64,000 bases of DNA from Pyrocephalus nanus. Taxonomy: Eukaryota > Chordata > Aves > Passeriformes > Tyrannidae. Shown in pieces: positions 23,801-35,800 of the stretch (the stretch's first letter is position 1; each line of letters begins with the position of its first letter). The DNA lies in contig CM076268.1 of assembly GCA_038380795.1 (NCBI GenBank), positions 15,876,001-15,940,000 of the forward strand, read 5' to 3'. Made by a program: the position numbers and the translations under genes. The notes beneath the pieces were generated by a model. It saw only the letters and a list, made by a program, of their open reading frames with translations. It did no database searches and had not been told where the DNA came from.

Positions 23801-26800
23801 GCTATCCTGCCATTTTGAGGGGAGGAATTTTTTGGAAGATGAAGAAAGAAAAAGAGTTTTCAAATGTCCTGGGAATACCTTGAAACCACTTCATGGAATA
23901 ATTGCAGATTTGGAGACCTACTTATAATGTATAATAACAGCAGCTTTTATGTGCTTTGTGCTACAGGTGTCTTCTGATGAATCATGTAACCTGAAAATAT
24001 TTAAAAATAAATATTTGTTTCATTACAGATGGAGGAGTTTGACACCAGTTGGACAACCTATACCAGGAACGAGATTTATTGCATTCAAAGTACCTTTAAA
24101 AGGGGTATGTATAAGAATTAACTGTAGATTGGCCATACTAGATAAACTGCAAAAGTAATGAAAAGTAGCATGAATGTTCATGCAAACTTTGAAGGAAAAT
24201 TTTTGAAAATTTTGAAATTTTGAAAATTTTTAGTAGCTCTTTCAGTAATCTGCTAGTGGCTTTTAAAAAATAATTATTTTTTCTAATTTTTTAATACTTG
24301 CTGTTACTGTTTTTATTTATCTTTTAAAAATCAACAAGTCTCTAAATCAATCAGCACAATTCATTTGATCACGAATAAGTGGCCTAAATTCATGATCTTC
24401 TAGAACATCTTTTTATGACTATTGTAAGAAATCACATGGAAGGGGTTATGATAGGAGTAACAATCTATGCATTGTAAGCCAGAATACAATTTTATGGAAA
24501 TCAAGCAGTTGTTAAAGGATACCAGCCACTGCAGAACTCCTAAAATAATAGATCGAGATTGCCAATTTCATAAGCAAAAAGCTTTAGCAATCTGGACAAA
24601 TGTAGTATATTTTAAAAAGAAGTCTTCATATTAATGAAGACTTTATTAATGTATTAGTACTTCCTTGCTAACATGAAGTGCCATCTTAATCTACTAAATA
24701 CACTGAGTCAGATCTTTAAACTCTCTGATTACAAAAATGTGGAGGCTGACTTGTTTTGACTCTTGAGTACTTTGGTGCCCGTGCGTCTTTGGAGGCATAG
24801 GGCAAATTTGTCCTATTTGTCCTTCTGTATAAATTAACACAAATGCTCTAGAAATTAACTCTTACAGGTCCTTGCCTTAGATACAGAGGAAGTAAAAGTT
24901 TCTCATTGCTTTTCAAGTTCAGTGCTTTGACATAACCTTAGCAGTCAAGAGTAAATATTCTGTGTAAGCTGTTGTCTACAGATTGCGCTCTAGTATTCAT
25001 TCATAATCAAAAATTTGGGTTCTTTGGCTATATTCATACACATTTTATATTCAGTCACCATTCAGTTCACTTTATCAGCAACGACTGAAGTGGAATGCTT
25101 GCAGGACTTGCTTCCTGCACCTTCTTTTACTGCTTTAGTATTGTGGTTTGGTTCCTTTGACACCACAGATCTCATACTTAACGTTGATCTTGTTCTTCAT
25201 GATACAGATGGATTGTACAGTAGTCGTGTGTCTTTCTACCAAGACTGCCAGTGAACACATCAAGTTCTGAATATAAAATCCAGAGATTTAGAATTGGTTT
25301 CTTTACTATTGGGTTTTTTGAGAGAGGATTTTTTGCATCATCAGCTCCTGTAATTCCACTTGATCCAGCACTTGATCTATGCAATTTTTGCACAGATTCA
25401 CTGTTCTAGGCAAGATTTGTTCAATGCATATATATCCATTTCCTGTCACTCCAGCTTTCAAAGGAAGATATGTTATTGCTTACTTTACTCTTTGCCTGTA
25501 GTTCCACTGATAGTCGGGAAGGAGCTACACCAGAGATCACAAAAAGAGCAGACATTATCAGAGAGTTCATAGCAATACATCACAAGTAGGCATTTATGTC
25601 AGTAAGTTACTCCCTTCCAGTCCTGCTGATCTCACGGGGCATAGATCTCTGTTCTGTGAAGCTGTCTTTGAGCTTGGCCAGATAGAAAGTCTGATACCCA
25701 AGAATGCAAAATCTGTAATATTTCTGTCCCTTCAGTTTGTTCTCTCTCAACTATGCAAGACAGAGAAATGACAAGTCTGACAGCGACCACGTGCTTGAAG
25801 CTCGTGGAGTTTGTGGCAGAATACACATAAAATGTGTAGCTGGCTAAACTGGGATGTGTTTGCAGAGGGTAGTGGTCAGTAAATCTGTCTGAAAATGCTG
25901 AAGACCTGATTGGTCATCATCTGTCAGGAGTCCTGTTATTTATTAAGCTGCTGGTACAGACCTCTTAAATATGCAACAGTTTTCTTATTTGCTACTGATT
26001 AAAAAACTGATGATTGGTGATTTCACCCAAAGGGAGAAAATATATTTCCAGAATTTGAAGACTTAAAGATTATTGTCTTAGCAGAAATGTGCTGTTAGCA
26101 AAGACTTCAAGATCATGTGTTTACTTCAAAGGATTTTCTGTCCCATCTTTCAGATCACCTTTATAATGCTAACAGTAACATTGTAGTGTAGTAAGAACCA
26201 GGAAAGTTCTTTCCCATGCCATTAGAAGGATTTTTAGAATTGATACAGATTTCTCTGATTTTCAAAGTCCAATTAAACACCTCAACTACTGAATATTCTG
26301 CAGAAGTTTTTCAAAAAATTCCAAAGAGCCTTTCAAAACATAGTATTTCATTATACATTTGACTGTTTATCAAACAATATGTTTGGAAAACCTTATTTTT
26401 GCAAATTACATTCCTCCTCAGTTTTTGTGGCTTTACATAGTAAAAATGATTTAATGTTCTATTACAGACCTTTTGCAGATTCACCTGTTGTCACCTCAAG
26501 TTGTTGAGTTCAGTTTCAAATTCTACTAAAAGTCAGTGCTGAATAGTGGTGAGACAACTGACTCGTGTTCATTTTGTTTAAACTTCCACATCCTCCATTG
26601 CTTTTTCAGCAGTGCATAGGTGTCTGAAATACATAGGACCAAATACTTTATTATATGTTTTCTACCCTACTCCTTTTAGCTTAAGCTTCCTAACCACATA
26701 CAAGTTTTGACAGGACTGCCCTGCTGTTTCTTCTTTAATTTGTTTTCCTGTCTCTGTTTCCAGACTCGAGACAATTGCTTGCATTTTAGATTATAATCTG

Positions 26801-29800
26801 TACAGTCGAAATAAAAAATGGTTAGTTACCCTGTAGCATCTGTGGTTCTAAGAAGTATGTGGTCTGTGGCTGCCTTCCTTTCCATTAGTTCTGAGTCCAG
26901 TCTGCTTGAATTTCTTGTTGACAAAGGAACTGGCAGGTGGCTGAGGCTGCTGCATCTTTTGCCACTGTCCTTATGGTTCTGGCTGAGCCTGTGTCAAAAG
27001 GCTCTCACAATGGACAAGTGCACTGTTCTCAGAAAATCCAGTCTTGAGTATATGAGGCATTTTCACACCTTAAGTGAAGAACACATTTCCAAAAACACAG
27101 CTACAATAGGGTGAGTAAACATTTTTCTCACTGTTTCTATCAAATGAATTATTCATTATCCACCAACACGCAGCTTTCTTAGTCACAGTATTTTAGTCAT
27201 ATTTAATATTTCCCAGTGCTGAATGACATGCAAGTACACTCTGTCAAAATATGAAGTAGGGATAAAAATGTCTGCACAACATTTGTGGGAAGAAAGTTAA
27301 AACTTTTAGAAATGAGATCTTGTATCACAACTTTTAATGTTTTATATGAAATATGCTGTTGAGTTACTGTACAGGACAGAATTTTTGGGGGGAAATGGAT
27401 TGTGGTGTTTTGCTTTTAACTGGTGCTTAGTTACATAAAAATCAGTATATATATGATGTATTTTGCAGAATTTTTGTGTCTATGAATTTAGTGCTTATTT
27501 TAGTAATGTTTGTTAACATCATACAAATGGAAACAGTTTCTTGCATATTCATCTGAATAGAAATACATAAAAAATATTTGCTTTCTTTTTAACTGGTTTC
27601 TTTTATCTGTATAATACATGGATGTGGTTCTGATAGTTAAACAGTCCCTTTCAAATACTGATGTTTCCTAGTACTAATTAAACAGCTGAGTATTTCATAT
27701 TTCTTTTTATTAGAATGTAAAAAGAAAACATTTCTTTTCCATTTGCTTTGTAGGCAATTAACCAGAGGCTTACCCCAACCCAGAAATTTACACCAAAAGA
27801 CTTAATTGCTGCAATGAAAGCCCTAAATGTGGAGCTTGGATTAATTATTGATTTGACATATACCACACGATACTATGAAGTTAAGGTAATAAAAGCCGAA
27901 TAAAAATGTAAAATAGTTGCTGCAGCTTTTGTTTTGAAGTGTTTACACATTTGCTTACCTTGAATTGAAATAGACAAGTATGTCATCTAGACTAATTTTG
28001 TGTCTCCAATAGAAAATAAATGTTTTATCACAAAGGACATAACTGCTTTTCCCAGCTAGTTGCATTTGTGGCTTATTTGTATGATGGTAACTCTGAGTAT
28101 TGGGTAAAGACTTCAGTGCAAACCACTACAGAAAAAGTGTGGCTGAGTTACACTCTGTGTCCTGAAGACATTCTCCTCTATTCCTGGGGTCTTTTTTTAC
28201 TGATCCTCAGTGGAATCCACTAAGAAGGTGTACATTTTTAAACTACTTTAGCAATTTCAAAATTTTTACCAGTATAGTCCAAACAGTTGTGATTAATCAG
28301 CCTCCTTTGAATAGGAGAATAAATGGCAGTGTTATAACTGAATGCTAATCTTTGAATGTACATGGGCTCTAGGCATTTAGGGGGTGAATATGTGAGTATA
28401 TATATGATTGTGGGTGGGAGGGACAAATACTGCTAATAATTGTAAACTGGGCTAGAATGGAATTACAAGAATCTGCTCTCTTTAGTTAATGTGCTGCCTT
28501 GTTAGCAGGGATAAATAAATCTCCTGTAAGAACTGTTCTTTGCTTGAGATCGACTATAACGTAGAAATGTCAGTGGTAGTTTCTGAGGCCACATCTCTAT
28601 AGAATTGTGTCAAGTTTGTTTTCCATTTCTATTCAAGGTTTGAACTACTGGTTTACATTGGCATTATGATACATAGTGCTTATGGTTTTTCATTGATACA
28701 AGACTTGAATGCTTTTAACCATTTTTTTTTCTTTTTGTTGCTAGGATTTACCTAAAAGTGTGCAGTATAAGAAACTTTATACTGTTGGACTTGAGGTCCC
28801 TGATAATGCTACTATTCTACAGTTCAAAAAATGGGTCAGGAAATTCCTGTGGGAAAATGCAGGAAATGGTAAATATCAACATCCTATGCTATAAAAAACC
28901 TCAACATTTTATTTTGGTGGTAACTGTATCATTTACTAATTTCAGTAGATATTTATGAAACTGGGGACTTTAGACTTTCCATAGCACTTCCCACTTTATT
29001 ATCATAATAAGATCCATTATGTGAACCAGTACCTATCTTTTATGCAATCACAACATGTCTTTTTCAAAAATGACTGGTAACTTAAATGCCCTTCCGAGAA
29101 GTGTTGTTTGTATTGTGTGTCAAAGTAACTGCAGCGAGGCCTTCCTGACCCAAATTGCCTCCCACCAGCTGAGTGCTGTAGCTGCCAGCCCTTGATGGAT
29201 GTTTTAAATGACACCAGGCCTCTCTGATGGCTCTGAGCACTGACACATGAGAGCAACTTAAGTCCATTTAGTCTGATGTGGTGGTTTCTTGATTTATGAG
29301 TCCATTATTGCCCTCATATCCGAACAATTCCTGAAAATCTTATTACAGACACAATGTTTCCACAGTGTGGCTCTGCTGCTGTTTCAGTGTTTATGCAATA
29401 GGGCAATTCTTGCTGAGAGTGTATAAGTTGCTTTTTGTGAAAACAAATTTTGCCACAGTGTGTTTGCAGCTTTTAACCTCTCACTTCTTTTGGTAGTGAT
29501 TCTTTGTAGGCAGATTTTTCCTGTGTGTTTATCCAATATTGGTGGATCATTCTTTCAAGGTTTTTCATGCTATTTGCTGTGGTGACTTCTGCATTTTCTG
29601 TGAGAAAGTAGAGATATTAAATGCTTTCTTAAAGAGCACTGGTGTAAAATTCAGGTATGAGAGCCTGAGTTAGAAGTAATGGGAAAACTGAAAGGTATAA
29701 GAAGCAGCCTTTGTCCATGCACACAATTAGTTCTTCCTTTGCTCTTTTTTGGCTTAAGGAAATTACTTGGTAGTTGTTAGTTTTCCATTGGTTTTGATCT

Positions 29801-32800
29801 AGTGATTTTTTTGTGTGTGTGACAAAGAATAGTCTGTATTTGAATCTGATATTGACACAATCAATTCTTAATTTGTTACTGGACACCGACCCTGAAGTTA
29901 CAAGTAAGAACATTTTGGCAGAGCTTTTGTAACTTTTGAGTTGGGAGAACATTCATATTTATGGTAACTTACTCCTCATAATTTGGCCTCTGTTTTAGAA
30001 TACCCCTAAAATATCTCAGGATTCCTCTTACAAAGACTTTCTGAGAAGCTGGGTTACTTTAGTGTTTGAATTGTTAGGACATCAACTTACAGCGAACTTA
30101 TATGGCAGTGTGACTGTCCAGATTTGTGGCAAACAGTTATATTTTATCTCATTCAAAAATTTATCTAAGTCCTGCTTCAAAGACCTTCTGTCAGTACTGT
30201 TTCTGTCAAAACTTTGTTTTTCTGATGATGAAAGTTTTTCTTTTAAAATCTACCCTAAAACTCTCAATCAGTTAATATGCATTTATTCTTACACCAGCTT
30301 TGCTCATTAAGTGTCGTTCTCCATTCCCATTATTACATTCAGTATCTCAGATTTGTTTTTACAGACTAATAAGACAAGCTTCCTTCTGTGACCATCATAG
30401 TAGTCCTTTCTATACATATTTGAATTGATTTTTTTCGTTATATTTGGATATGAGTATAAATAGTCTGGATGAGGTTTTACCAGTGCCTTGCATGATTATA
30501 TTAGTGTTTTCCTGTTTCTGTTGGAAATACCTCATGGTAAGTATTTTTGCTCTTTAGCTTTTAGTTGATTAGTATAATTTTTTCAAAAAAGACAAGATTT
30601 CTTTAGAGATTACTAGTTCTCCTTTTCTCCATGTATTTCATACTCCAAGGCATTTCATACTTCCAGGTGCTTTGTATATAAGTTAAGTCCTTCAGTTTTA
30701 TATTTGCTTGTTTAGATTTGCTTTCAAACCTGTATTTTTCTCCTGTTACTGCAGTTATGGCTGAGGCCAAGTGCTTTACCTGTCCTCACTCCTCTTTCTT
30801 TTTTCCTGCATTCTGCAGAGTCAATCTCAGTCCTCACAGGTTTGGAAATAGTGAGCTAAGTGCTGCTAGAGATACAGTGTGAAGTCTGTACCTGTCTGTT
30901 GTTTTACAGGCGTGACAGTATAATTTTGTAAATAGCAAGCATTATTTATCATTACTTTGCTAGAAAAGTAGAGATTTTTTTGTTTGTATTTAACTATTAA
31001 AAATTCTGTTTTCCTTCTTGATAGAGAAGCTCATTGGTGTTCACTGCACTAATGGAATTAATAGGACTGGCTACCTTATATGTAGGTAAGGTTGTATAAA
31101 AACAGAAATTGTTGTCCACAAAAAATAGCATCCTTGTATTATTCTGTAATCCCCTTTGGGACAATAATATAGTCATATTTTCCTTCAGATACCTCATAGA
31201 CGTTGAAGGCTGGGATCCAGAGGCAGCAATCCAAGGTATTTACACAGTTTGAACTAAGGCACATGTCTACTCCAGGCAAGACTTGAGCATTAGCTAGTTG
31301 ACAGCATAGGAGGAGTATGTTTTAGCTGCTTTAAATTTTTTCATTTTTCTTTTCACTTGAACGAGTTTTCAGTCATAGTTTGCGAAAAACAAAAGTTGCT
31401 TTTAAGTTTTTTTTAAAGTTATTTTTAAAAAATGCTGCAATGATGCCAGCTTGCTAAAGTATTAAATACAAGTTAGGATTGTTTCAAATTCAGCATCTCT
31501 TGGTGAACAGCAACTTGCCTTTCGCATTTCTGTGGCTCAGTTTGAGCACATTTCATTAGACAGTACCTTTTTTTCTTTAGCTTTTGGTGATGCCAGAGGT
31601 CATCGCATGGATGGTCTGGTGTATCTCACAGATCTCAGGACACAACCAATGCGAAGGTAAACCCTTTTAGTGGTGTGCTTAAGATTGTATGTCTCCTGGT
31701 ATTTTTAAAAGTTCACTTCCAGTCATAAGTCAGAATTCCCTGTTAAATGTTTAATATGCAACTACACATAGATTGTAAAATATATGTGTAGTTGTATGTG
31801 TGTTGTCATATGAATAACATGAAGTGTATTTTATTCATCTTCTGAATTTCTAAAATTCAAAAGATTGTTTTTAATCTGACAACTACTATTGAGCATTTCT
31901 GTGCTTTTATCATACTGTGACAGGTATACTAAGTCTGTATTCTCTCATTACAAGCTGAAAGGAGCCATTGCAGAGATATCTTTATAAACTTTATGATCTG
32001 CCTGCCTCTATGATCTGCCTGCTGTTCTTGGCATTGTAGAACCAGATATTTAAAAAAAAAACAACAAACAAACAAAAAAACAGTTTAAAGAATAAAAAAG
32101 AATGAAAAAGTGGAAGATTGTTCCTGTCTCCTCCATTCATAGTAGTTCATCATTTTTAAGAATTTTATGTTTATCTCCTAGGAATAGCTAACCTTTCTGT
32201 CTTCCTAAGGTATTTATGTCAGTGATACCTTATAGCAGTAAACTGATTTTAAAATGAATACCTGGCTGGTTTGCGTCTTTTTAGCTGAACTGAATGCCCT
32301 TTGTTTTAACCCTATCATTGTTTCATAGTCTGTGCAGGATTAAGTTGGTCCCATGTCAGATTTTTAGTAGGTATGGTGCTTATCTCACATCCTTTAGGAT
32401 GTTCTAAATCTATGAAGCTCAGGTATTCTCTTTGATTTTCCTGCAGCTCTTCCCCAAATAAATTTATAAGATTAAAATTTGCAAAGGTATGAATGTTTTT
32501 AAGTTTTACTGAACATAAAATTTCTGTCATTGTGAACTGAAGAATTTTATGTGAGTTTTTTTTTTACTATGTCAATCATATGCTTTAGAAAATGAAGCTT
32601 ATGAGAAATGTTTTTTTCTTCTTAGTAACCTTGGAATGGATGTATGGGATGCAGATGAAGATATTATTCCCCCACCACATGCAATGGAAGGACCTGTAGA
32701 GCGGTTCCAAAATGAAGATTTTCAGGGGTAATAGGGTGAAACATGGAAATAAAACCCAACCCCCCCCAACACACACACAAGGGGAAATATAATTGTTTCT

Positions 32801-35800
32801 TACTGAGAATACTACAGATACTCAAAAGAGATTTTATTAATATAGCCTGCTTGTGTAAAATATATTTACAGAATTTGGCAAAACAGTGGCAAGATAAGAG
32901 AAAGAAAGGGAGTGTATGCTGTTAGAAGTCTGTAATTAGTTCACTTACAAAAAATTAGTTTTATTTTTTCTGTCCTTTATTATTCTACAATAATCTGCAG
33001 TTATTTTTCATTAATTTTGAATCACTGGTTTTGTCTGTTTAACAAGCAGTGTAGAATTAGAATTGAATGTTTGTTGCAGCTTCTGCTCTGACTTTGAAGG
33101 TTTTGTAATCTTACTTACAGTTTGGATTCTTAGTGGTTTTGATACCTGCCTATTTGCAATGTCTTTCATATAAATTCTTGGTTAAAAAGGAATTGTTTTC
33201 ATTAATGATTTGCAGCACTTTTAAGTATGATGTTCTGTTTAAGACAAAAACTTCTTTTCAGGTCTGGGAAAAGATTACGAATTTATGATGACCACTCTCA
33301 CAATGATTTGCAAGGACAGATACAGTTGAGAGATTTTGACTTCATTAACAAGGGGCCTGGACAAAGACGAAGACCATTTCATGACCACCAAACTCAGGAT
33401 GAATTGAGAGCATCAATGCAGATGAGAAACTGGGACTACAATCGGGGACCAGAACAGAGACAAAGACCCTTTAGTGATCACCAGTTTTATGATGATTATC
33501 AAGAAGACACACAGCTGAAGGACATAAACTACAGTAACAAGGGCCCTGGACAAAGTTTGAGACTTTATCATGGACACCAGTTTTGTGATGATTTACAGGC
33601 AGAAAGGCAGTCGAGGGACATTGACTTTAACAGAGGCTGTGGACAAGGGCAGAGATCTTTTCCTGATCATCCATCTCCTAATGATTTGCAGGAAGACAGG
33701 CAGTCAAAGGATTTTGATTTCAGTAGCAGGGGCCATGGCCAGAGACGAAAACTGTTCCATGAGCACCAATCTTGTGATGAATTTCATACTCAGATGCAGT
33801 TACAAGAGTTAGATCCTATCAGCAGAGGTCCTGGCCAAAGACTAAGATCGTTCCATGACTATGAGTCACACGATGACTTAAAGCCACAGGTGCAATTGGG
33901 AGATTTTGAATTTGTTAAAAGGGGTTGTGGGCAGAGGTTGAGACCTTTCAACGATCACCAGCCTCGCAGTGACTTACAAACAGAGATGCAGCTGAAAGAT
34001 TATGGTAATAAAGGCCCTGGACAAAGGCGCAGACCTTTTCATGACCATCAGCCTTATGATGGCTCACAGGAACACACTCAGTTAAAAGATTTTGATTATG
34101 TTAATAAAGGGCACGGACAAAGGCCAAGACCTTTTCACGATCATCCAGGTCATGATGATTTGCCACGTGAATGGTGTTCAGACAGGTAAAGCATCCATGA
34201 GCTGAAAACCAGAACTAGAGAATTATAAGACCAGAATTAGAGAATAAAAGTCTTAAACCTCAGCAGTTCGAAATTAAATTTCAGATTAAATATTTTTAAA
34301 AATAAATTATTTTTAAATCACTTAATCATCCTTTTAAAAGAATATATAAACGATCAGTTTATTAACTCTTTTTGCTTTGACTTATGGAAGGGTTTGATAT
34401 AAATTGGAATCTTGCATCTTTGAAAGCCATTGTTTCCTAAATTAGGTTTGCTTCTTTGAAGTTTATGTTTCCTTTACCTTTTGAGTCAGCTTGAAACAAA
34501 ACTCTTTGTCCTGCTTTGTTTTGTATAGAAACTTTTACTTAAAAAGCAATTCTCAAAACAGAATAAGAAATTTTATTTATGCCCTCAGCCAAACAGAGAG
34601 AAACAGCAATGCTACAAGGAAGTTTGACTTGCATTTGTTTACTCCGTGAGTTAATAATTAGTTAGAAATCCCTTCACTTAAGAACTTGCATCATATTCTC
34701 ACAAATACATATATCACTTCCTAGTAAACCTATTGTATTCTGACATATTTCAAACTATTTTTAATATTTCAGAATGTATTTCAGATATTTGTTGGACTAG
34801 TAAAGTTTGAGTTAATTTCTTCCATTGTACAACTAAAACAGAGGATGTCATTACAATGAAGCTTACCATTTTAAGGTGTGAAATTAATACAATCATTATA
34901 GTTTTTATTTTAAGTCAATTTTATTAAAAGTAAAAATATCTTTGTTTAGTTTGATAGGTTGCATTTTTTTTCAAAATCTTACAATCATTTGCAGTCTTCT
35001 TAACATGCAGTTCTCTTGGTTATTTGCAGAAATCAGGCATTTTCTTCCCATGAAAATATACCAGAACCTCATTTCTCCTCATCTCCTTCACTTCACAGAG
35101 ATTATGGGACGGATAATGATGACTTTAACAGAAATTACAGGTAAATATCAGATATTCTATGTTGTCTTCTGACTTACCTTTCTACTGTAATTTCCCAGCT
35201 AGAAAATGCAAATTACCTGCACAGCATAAAAATCTGTGTTAATATATTTGCTTAAGTGCAGTTTAAGCCATTGGAACTGAAGACTGAGCAAATAACATGA
35301 CTGATTTGTGGGCCACTGATACTGAGTTGTGAGAGTGATTATTGTGCAAATCCCATGATAAGCACAGTTCAAGCTAATGCACTACAAAGCATGAAGAGCC
35401 AGTATTAGTAAGCAAAAAAGCAAAATGTAGATGCTATATTTAAATCTTAACTGCTGCTTACAACAAGCTAATGAGTTTTACTGTGAGGGATGGTCAGACA
35501 CTCAAACAGGTTGTCCAGAGCAGCTGAGAAATCCACATCCTTTATCACAGTAAAGATGGACGTAGCCCCTGCACAAACTCATCTAATGAGACTTCCTTTA
35601 GGTGACCCAAGGTTCTTCTAGAGACCCTTTCCAGGCTAAGTAAATTTATGGTTCAGTGAGGGAGAAAATTTTAAAATTATAAAGTTTGGTTTGAATTTGC
35701 TTTATACACCACTTATTTGACAGAGTAAGGAAGGCACTTGAGAGTCAAGAGAATTTAAAACAAAAAAATATATTTTGTATACGCATTTTTAGATTCTTCC

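Noticed and set aside
17802..32727. mRNA capping enzyme (RNGTT) as the identity of the phosphatase
   Set aside because: The triphosphatase domains are related, but the wording around GTRFIAFKVPL and the P-loop follows DUSP11, and no guanylyltransferase domain follows.
33227..33261. Apparent start ATG upstream of the repeat exon, which would make it a separate 320-codon gene
   Set aside because: The first codons are intronic; a good acceptor at 33261 joins the frame exactly in phase to the preceding DUSP11 exon.
33570..33812. 80-codon ORF in another frame inside the repeat exon
   Set aside because: Shadow of the DUSP11 repeat; its composition is not conserved between units.
33263..34183. CRISPR-like array from the regular 90-96-bp spacing
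   Set aside because: It is a diverged coding repeat in frame with flanking exons of a eukaryotic gene, without identical repeats separated by unique spacers.
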